From Halococcus hamelinensis 100A6 (GTDB lineage: Archaea; Halobacteriota; Halobacteria; Halobacteriales; Halococcaceae): a stretch of 64,000 bases of DNA. Location: positions 18,005 through 82,004 of the forward strand of contig NZ_AOMB01000010.1 of the NCBI RefSeq assembly GCF_000336675.1, written 5' to 3'. The position numbers and the translations under genes were made by a program. This document shows, piece by piece, positions 59,525 to 64,000 of the stretch (position 1 is its first letter; each line of letters opens with the position of its first letter). The notes under the pieces were generated by a model. That model was not told where the DNA came from and did not search any database. It saw nothing but the letters and a program-made list of their open reading frames with translations.

Positions 59525-60622
59525 TTAGTCGGTTTCGGCGGTCGCCGGTAGGACGTGGAGCCCCGCGCGGCTCTTCAGCACCCGGACGGTGTCAGCTGCG
59601 GGGTCGAGGTAGTCGGGCCGCGGGACCGTCTCCGCGGCGTAGGTCTCGGGGTCGAGCACCTGAACCGCGTTGTCGTCCTCGACGGTCACGAGGGTGGTTT
59701 CGGTCGCCTCCATCGCCCGCCCAAGCCGGCGCGCGTCGGGCGCGATGCCGTCCTCGAAGTCGGCCTCGTAGTGCTCGCCAGTCGTGACTCTGGTTCCTTT
59801 GAGGTTGCCGTGAGCGCTCTCGACCAGTACCGGACCGTCGTCGTCGACGTCGATGACGTCGCCCGGTGTGAACTCCGGCAGGCGGACGGCGTAGGTGACC
59901 CGATAGACCTCGTCCCCGTCCTCGTCTTCCGTGACCAGCGTCGCGGATTCGTCGACCGTGCCCCCGAACCGTCGGACGACCCGGTCGGCGACCGCGCGGC
60001 CGATCTGGGTGGTCGAGACCCGCGCGTCGAGCCCGTCGCCGGTCTCCTTGATCTCGGTGACGAACGCGTTGCGGTCGCCGGCGGCCTCGCGCTCGCCGAC
60101 GTACTCGTTGATTATCTCCCGTGCACCCGTGAGCTCGGCGTCGGTCGGGGTCCGGCCCGCTCCCCGAACCTGGATCGTGCTGGCGTAGTAATCGCCCGCG
60201 ATCCGGCCACAGCGGGTGCAGGTACCCCGCGAGATCAACACCGGCACCGTGACCTCGCGCTCGACCGGCTGGTCGCGGACGGTCGCCGAGAGGGTACAGT
60301 GCATCCGGACGGTGTTCTGGTCGACCTGTTCGGGGACGACGCCCCACGAGAACTCCTCGGCGTCGACGTGGACTTCGAGGGCCTCGGTGACCTCGTCGAC
60401 GGCGACGTCGGTGTAGTCGCGCGCGCCGACGTCGACCCAGCGTTTCCCGCGTTTGACCGCGCCGCAGGTCGCACACACCGCGACCTCGATCCGGTCGGGT
60501 GCGTCGACCAGCGAGAACTCGTCGAAATAACAGTCGAGGCAGAGGGGCGTGCGCCCGCTGGCCTCCCCCGGCGACTCGACGGGGTCGCCACACCGGGGGC
60601 AGAAAACGCGTGATTCGCTCAT
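59525..60622 (-). CDS. NMD3-family ribosome-biogenesis protein
   Basis: This 365-residue protein has N-terminal zinc pairs (CPRCGDP, LCLDCYFDE, VCATCGAVKRGKRW) and a later CTRCGRIAGDYY. OB/SH3-like beta domains follow, with TPGDVIDVDDDGPVLV. In eukaryotes NMD3 exports the 60S subunit. In archaea it probably binds the large subunit in assembly. It is placed after HtpX in the opposite direction. Confidence 0.9.
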   Translation of the reverse strand: MSESRVFCPRCGDPVESPGEASGRTPLCLDCYFDEFSLVDAPDRIEVAVCATCGAVKRGKRWVDVGARDYTDVAVDEVTEALEVHVDAEEFSWGVVPEQVDQNTVRMHCTLSATVRDQPVEREVTVPVLISRGTCTRCGRIAGDYYASTIQVRGAGRTPTDAELTGAREIINEYVGEREAAGDRNAFVTEIKETGDGLDARVSTTQIGRAVADRVVRRFGGTVDESATLVTEDEDGDEVYRVTYAVRLPEFTPGDVIDVDDDGPVLVESAHGNLKGTRVTTGEHYEADFEDGIAPDARRLGRAMEATETTLVTVEDDNAVQVLDPETYAAETVPRPDYLDPAADTVRVLKSRAGLHVLPATAETD

Positions 60623-60764
60623 GGCTCCCCTGGGAGGCGGCGGCGGTTAAGCCGTCTGACTCGCCCCACGAAGACCGGTCGCCGGCGTTGTCGTTCTTTT
60701 GGTTCCGGAGGACGAGACGCCGGAGCGATGGAGATTTACGATTTGAGCCCGAATGATTCGGCAT

Positions 60765-61643
60765 ATGAAATGGAAAGCGGACCGGGGTCTCCAGGCCCGC
60801 ATGGGGCTGACGATGATCCTGTTGCTCGTGTTGTACGTCGTCTTCATCGGCGTTCTCGCCTACATGGGCGTTGGCACGTTCATGTTGATCCTCATCATGG
60901 CGGTGTTCATGGGCGGGCAGTTCTTCTTCAGCGACAAACTCGCCCTCCGGAGCATGGGGGCCCACGAGGTCAGCGAGGAGGAGTACCCCGAACTCCACGC
61001 CACGGTGGGCCGGCTCGCCCAGCAGGCCGACCTCCCGAAACCCACGATCGCGGTCGCGAACTCGCGAGTCCCGAACGCGTTCGCGACGGGCCGCTCGCCG
61101 GGAAGCGCGACGGTCTGTGCCACCACCGGGATCATGAACACCCTCGACCGTGAGGAGCTGGAGGGCGTGCTGGCCCACGAGCTCGCCCACGTCAAGAACC
61201 GCGACGTGATGGTGATGACCATCGCGACGTTCCTCTCGACGCTCGCGTTCATGATCGTGCGCTGGGGCTTCCTGTTCGGCGGTGGCGGCAACCGCGACCA
61301 GGGCGGCGCGCCGATCATCGTCGCGGTGCTGGTCTCGCTCGTGGTCGGTGTGGTGTCGTTCCTGCTCATCCGCGTGCTCTCGCGCTACCGCGAGTACGCC
61401 GCCGACCGGGGCGGCGCGATGATCACCGGCCGGCCGTCGGCGCTGGCCTCGGCGCTGATGAAGATCGACAACGGGATGGCCCGCGTTCCGGACGACGACC
61501 TCCGCACGCAGGCCGACATGAACGCGTTCTTCATCATCCCGATCAAGAGCGGCGCGATCGGCAAGCTCCTCTCGACGCACCCCTCGACCGAGAACCGGAT
61601 CGAGCGCCTCCGCGAGATGGAGAAGGAACTCGAAACCGCCTGA
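60765..61643 (+). CDS. htpX: HtpX zinc metalloprotease
   Basis: This 292-residue membrane protease (M48) has HELAH at residues 138-142 and the third ligand Glu in YREYAADR. Four hydrophobic segments are at about residues 15-33, 37-54, 155-172 and 183-205. It degrades damaged membrane proteins. The ATG at 60765 (MKWKADRGLQARM) is preferred over ATG 60753. PspAB follows downstream. Confidence 0.92.
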   Translation: MKWKADRGLQARMGLTMILLLVLYVVFIGVLAYMGVGTFMLILIMAVFMGGQFFFSDKLALRSMGAHEVSEEEYPELHATVGRLAQQADLPKPTIAVANSRVPNAFATGRSPGSATVCATTGIMNTLDREELEGVLAHELAHVKNRDVMVMTIATFLSTLAFMIVRWGFLFGGGGNRDQGGAPIIVAVLVSLVVGVVSFLLIRVLSRYREYAADRGGAMITGRPSALASALMKIDNGMARVPDDDLRTQADMNAFFIIPIKSGAIGKLLSTHPSTENRIERLREMEKELETA

Positions 61644-61693
61644 ACTCCCGTCTCCACCCGAACCACACGTTGCTTGTGCCCTCGTTGTACGGT

Positions 61694-61947
61694 TTTCCGC
61701 GCTGATCCTGACCTAACTGAGAGGCCACACCTCGTGTCGGTGTTCCCGGCCGCCACGCTGTACCGCACCGATCCCGATCCAACCGAGCGGTCATTCCTTA
61801 TCTACCGCACTAATCCCGATCCAACTGAGAGACCGGCCCCTCATGTCGGTGTTTTCGGCCGTCACGCTGTACCGCACTAATCCCGATCCAACTGAGAGAC
61901 CGCACAGCACCGCCCCGCGACAGCCACACGCCTCCCCAGCCGATTCG
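61694..61947 (+). repeat. Degenerate composite tandem repeats plus modules B and C
   Basis: A 33-nt unit TACCGCACTAATCCCGATCC...GACCG occurs perfectly at 61803-61835 and 61870-61902. Diverged copies are at 61761-61792 and about 61694-61728. A second unit (TGTCGGTGTT...CACGCTG) alternates at about 61730-61760 and 61838-61869. Module B (61900-61914) and C (61931-61947) follow. The gap 61644-62139 holds no gene. Confidence 0.85.
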
Positions 61948-62111
61948 TTCGCTCCACTCGCGTTCGCTCGTTTCGCTCACTCATCCCTCGCACGGCGTCC
62001 GCGGTCGCGCGCTCACGTCCGTTCGCGCACGACCACGAGCGCGCGCCACCAGGTCTGATTCGGATCGCGACACGGCACTCGCGATGTGGGTCGCGTCGTA
62101 TCGCTTCGGGT

Positions 62112-62117
62112 TTTTAT
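62112..62117 (+). promoter_or_regulatory. TATA box of pspAB
   Basis: TTTTAT, 22 nt upstream of the ATG at 62140. Confidence 0.5.
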
Positions 62118-62139
62118 TCCCGGCGCGACAAACCGGGCT

Positions 62140-62739
62140 ATGGGACTGCTCGACGGACTTCGGTCGGCGCTCGGGATGAGTGCGGAGACGAGCGCGACGC
62201 GCGACGCCGACCCCGACGACCTCTTCGGGATGAGCACGGCCTACCTCACGATGGAGGCCGACCTCGGCTTCGAGCCCGCGAACGCGGCGGCGCTCTGCTT
62301 TTCGGGCGTCGACAGCACCGACTTCGCCGACGCGGTCGAGGAGGTCGAGGCGATCCTCGACGCCGGCGAGGTCGAGACCGGCACGAAAGCCCGCTTCGTC
62401 GACGATTCACACGGCTACCAGTGGGTCGTGCTCTCCGATTCGGACTTCGAGGACCTCGTGACGAGTGTCCACTTCGCCGCCGACACGCTGATCGAACGCG
62501 GCTACGGGTCGCGCCTCCTCGCGGCGCTGTTCGGCTTCGAGAAGGGTGGGCCCGTCTACTGGGTCTACTCCTTCCGCCGCGGCGCGTACTACCCGTTCGC
62601 CCCGCGCTCGGGCAACGAACGTGATTCGACCGTCGAGTTCAAGCTCGAATCCGTCCTCGACGGCGAACTCACGGTCGAGCCAGAGAAGGAGTACTGGTAC
62701 CCCCTCTGGCCCGACTCCGGCAGTCATCCCTGGGAGTGA
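62140..62739 (+). CDS. PspA-associated protein PspAB
   Basis: This 199-residue protein matches the haloarchaeal PspAB family. It starts MGLLDGLRSALGM and has DPDDLFGMSTAYLTME, ERGYGSRLLAALFGFE, and VYWVYSFRRGAYYPFAP, ending WYPLWPDSGSHPWE. It is found beside HtpX or PspA in other genomes and is thought to act in membrane stress. A TATA box 22 nt upstream suggests its own leaderless promoter despite the neighbouring htpX. Confidence 0.9.
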   Translation: MGLLDGLRSALGMSAETSATRDADPDDLFGMSTAYLTMEADLGFEPANAAALCFSGVDSTDFADAVEEVEAILDAGEVETGTKARFVDDSHGYQWVVLSDSDFEDLVTSVHFAADTLIERGYGSRLLAALFGFEKGGPVYWVYSFRRGAYYPFAPRSGNERDSTVEFKLESVLDGELTVEPEKEYWYPLWPDSGSHPWE

Positions 62740-62799
62740 TCGACCGAGAGACGCGACTTCCGCCGGGCCGTTTTCACTTTCACTAGCCTGTTAACGAGG

Positions 62800-62805
62800 C
62801 TTTAT
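62800..62805 (+). promoter_or_regulatory. TATA box of radA
   Basis: CTTTAT, 25 nt upstream of the ATG at 62831. It overlaps the alternative in-frame ATG at 62804, which argues against that earlier start. Confidence 0.55.
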
Positions 62806-62830
62806 GACCCAAGCCGCCCAACCCGAGTGT

Positions 62831-63865
62831 ATGGCAGCAACAGCGGATCTCGAGAGCCTCCCCGGTGTGGGTCCCGCGACCGCCGACAAACTCGTCGAAT
62901 CGGGTTTCGATTCCTATCAGGGCATCGCGGTCGCGAGCCCCGGCGAGCTCTCGAACACCGCCGACATCGGCGAGAGTACGGCGGCCGACATCATCAACGC
63001 CGCACGCGACGCCGCCGACATCGGCGGGTTCGAGACCGGCGCGAACGTCCTCGAACGCCGCGAGCAGATCGGCAAGCTCTCCTGGCAGGTCGACGAGGTC
63101 GACGACCTCCTCGGCGGCGGCGTCGAGACCCAGTCGATCACCGAGGTCTACGGCGAGTTCGGCGCGGGGAAGTCCCAGGTCACCCACCAGCTCTCGGTCA
63201 ACGTCCAGCTGCCGAGCGAGTACGGGGGCCTCGAAGGTAGCGCGATCTTCATCGACAGCGAGGACACCTTCCGCCCCGAGCGGATCGACCAGATGGTGCG
63301 CGGCCTGCCCGAAGACGCCATCGCCGGTGCGATGGAGGCCCGCGAGATCGAAGGGGGTCCCAACAGCGAGGAAGCGATGGAGCAGCTCGTCGACTCGATC
63401 CTCGACAAGATCCACGTCGCGAAGGCGTTCAACTCGAACCACCAGATCCTACTGGCTCAGAAGGCCCAGGAGATCGCGAGCGAACAGGAGGACACCGACT
63501 GGCCCGTCCGCCTCGTCTGCATCGACTCGCTGACCGCACACTTCCGCGCGGAGTACGTCGGTCGTGGTGAACTCGCCCAGCGCCAGCAGAAGCTCAACAA
63601 ACACCTCCACGACATCGACAAGGTGGGGAACCTCTACAACGCCGCCACCGTCGTCACGAACCAGGTCTCCTCGAACCCCGACTCCTACTTCGGCGACCCG
63701 ACCCAGCCCATCGGGGGGAACATCCTCGGCCACAAGTCCACCTTCCGGATGTACCTCCGGAAATCGAAGGGCACCAAGCGGATCGTCCGCCTCGTCGACG
63801 CCCCGAACCTCGCCGACGGCGAGGCCGTGATGCGCGTCGAGGAGGAGGGGCTGAAGCCCGAGTAA
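62831..63865 (+). CDS. radA: RadA recombinase
   Basis: This 344-residue archaeal Rad51/RecA protein has an N-terminal helix-hairpin-helix domain ([17 protein letters not shown]). The ATPase core has Walker A GEFGAGKS at 108-115 and Walker [13 protein letters not shown] loops contain [18 protein letters not shown]. It forms filaments for strand exchange. The start at 62831 ([14 protein letters not shown]) fits haloarchaeal RadA of about 343 residues. Confidence 0.96.
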   Translation: MAATADLESLPGVGPATADKLVESGFDSYQGIAVASPGELSNTADIGESTAADIINAARDAADIGGFETGANVLERREQIGKLSWQVDEVDDLLGGGVETQSITEVYGEFGAGKSQVTHQLSVNVQLPSEYGGLEGSAIFIDSEDTFRPERIDQMVRGLPEDAIAGAMEAREIEGGPNSEEAMEQLVDSILDKIHVAKAFNSNHQILLAQKAQEIASEQEDTDWPVRLVCIDSLTAHFRAEYVGRGELAQRQQKLNKHLHDIDKVGNLYNAATVVTNQVSSNPDSYFGDPTQPIGGNILGHKSTFRMYLRKSKGTKRIVRLVDAPNLADGEAVMRVEEEGLKPE

Positions 63866-63867
63866 CA

Positions 63868-64000
63868 ACGACCTTTTGCTGCGGTCGCTCGCTTCGCTCA
63901 CGGGTCACTTGGCTCACGGCTTCCTGCGGTCGCCGTTCGCGTCGTGGTCGTTCGAGAGAGCAAAGCTCTCTCGTGATCGTCAAAAGAGTCTCCGACTCTT
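63868..64000. repeat. Module A half and hairpin cassette, copy 3 (cut by window end)
   Basis: CGACCTTTTGCTGCG (from about 63870) follows the radA stop by a few bases. The cassette begins with GAGAGAGC AAA GCTCTCTC (63954-63972). Positions 63957-64000 equal the first 44 nt of the 123-nt identical block of copies 1 and 2. The DNA just upstream (about 63910-63956) also resembles that before copy 1. Confidence 0.85.

Overview
The window is a chromosomal segment of a halophilic archaeon (class Halobacteria). Proteins are acidic, third codon positions are overwhelmingly G/C, promoters are archaeal TATA boxes about 24 nt upstream of start codons (leaderless transcripts), and many genes belong to families I know only from haloarchaea (PspAB, the PhaR-PhaP-PhaE-PhaC granule cluster, RPA plus RPA-associated protein, CarS for archaeal ether lipids, RadA, Hel308, Cgi121). 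I cannot fix the genus. A Halococcus-like organism is possible, but that is a guess from gene content and from the style of the intergenic repeats.

Layout. 1-14.3 kb: a BofA-like membrane protein, a Ski2-type helicase, a cupin, a site-2 protease with CBS domains, a CinA-type protein, tRNA-His, an RHH regulator, a Tat lipoprotein, the RPA/RPA-associated operon, a sulfite-oxidase-family operon, a YciF-like ferritin-fold protein, a SAM hydroxide adenosyltransferase, an SDR protein and a TRAM protein. 14.3-25.5 kb: an Nramp Mn/Fe transporter behind a likely DtxR-type operator, a PH-domain protein, homoserine kinase, Elp3, a HIT protein, a CDF metal exporter, ribosomal protein S19e, a surface-protein locus, CarS, proline dehydrogenase and a DUF502 protein. 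25.5-43 kb: an aldo/keto reductase, small zinc and membrane proteins, a Bat-like HTH regulator, two tandem CysD-like PP-loop proteins, a CPA antiporter, acyl-CoA synthetase, an MBL hydrolase, seryl-tRNA synthetase, Hel308 and Cgi121 (KEOPS). 42.6-46.4 kb: a polyhydroxyalkanoate locus (phaJ divergent from phaR-phaP-phaE-phaC). 46.5-60.6 kb: glutamate-cysteine ligase, a glutamine amidotransferase-like protein, an acyl-CoA dehydrogenase, GAF, DCC1 and cupin proteins, PHP, GNAT, DUF5784, an XPD/Rad3-like helicase, an NhaC antiporter and NMD3. 60.7-64 kb: HtpX, PspAB and RadA.

How the genes fit together. DNA replication and repair is well represented (two Ski2-like helicases, an XPD-like helicase, RPA, RadA), but mostly as separate transcription units. 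The PHA locus is the clearest metabolic module: a hydratase supplies (R)-3-hydroxyacyl-CoA, PhaE/PhaC polymerise it, PhaP coats the granule and PhaR is expected to regulate. HtpX and PspAB form a membrane-stress pair.

The least ordinary part is the long intergenic space. Six places (14.3-14.7, 25.5-26.1, 37.4-37.8, 38.6-38.8, 61.7-62.0 and 63.9-64.0 kb) share a mosaic of short repeat modules. At 25.7 and 37.6 kb, and truncated by the window edge at 63.96 kb, there is an identical cassette of consecutive perfect hairpins. A sixth hairpin just outside the identical block shows compensatory base changes between copies, so base-pairing appears to be conserved. No transposase or CRISPR array is present, and I see no insertion sequence. 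Two short stretches look like gene remnants.
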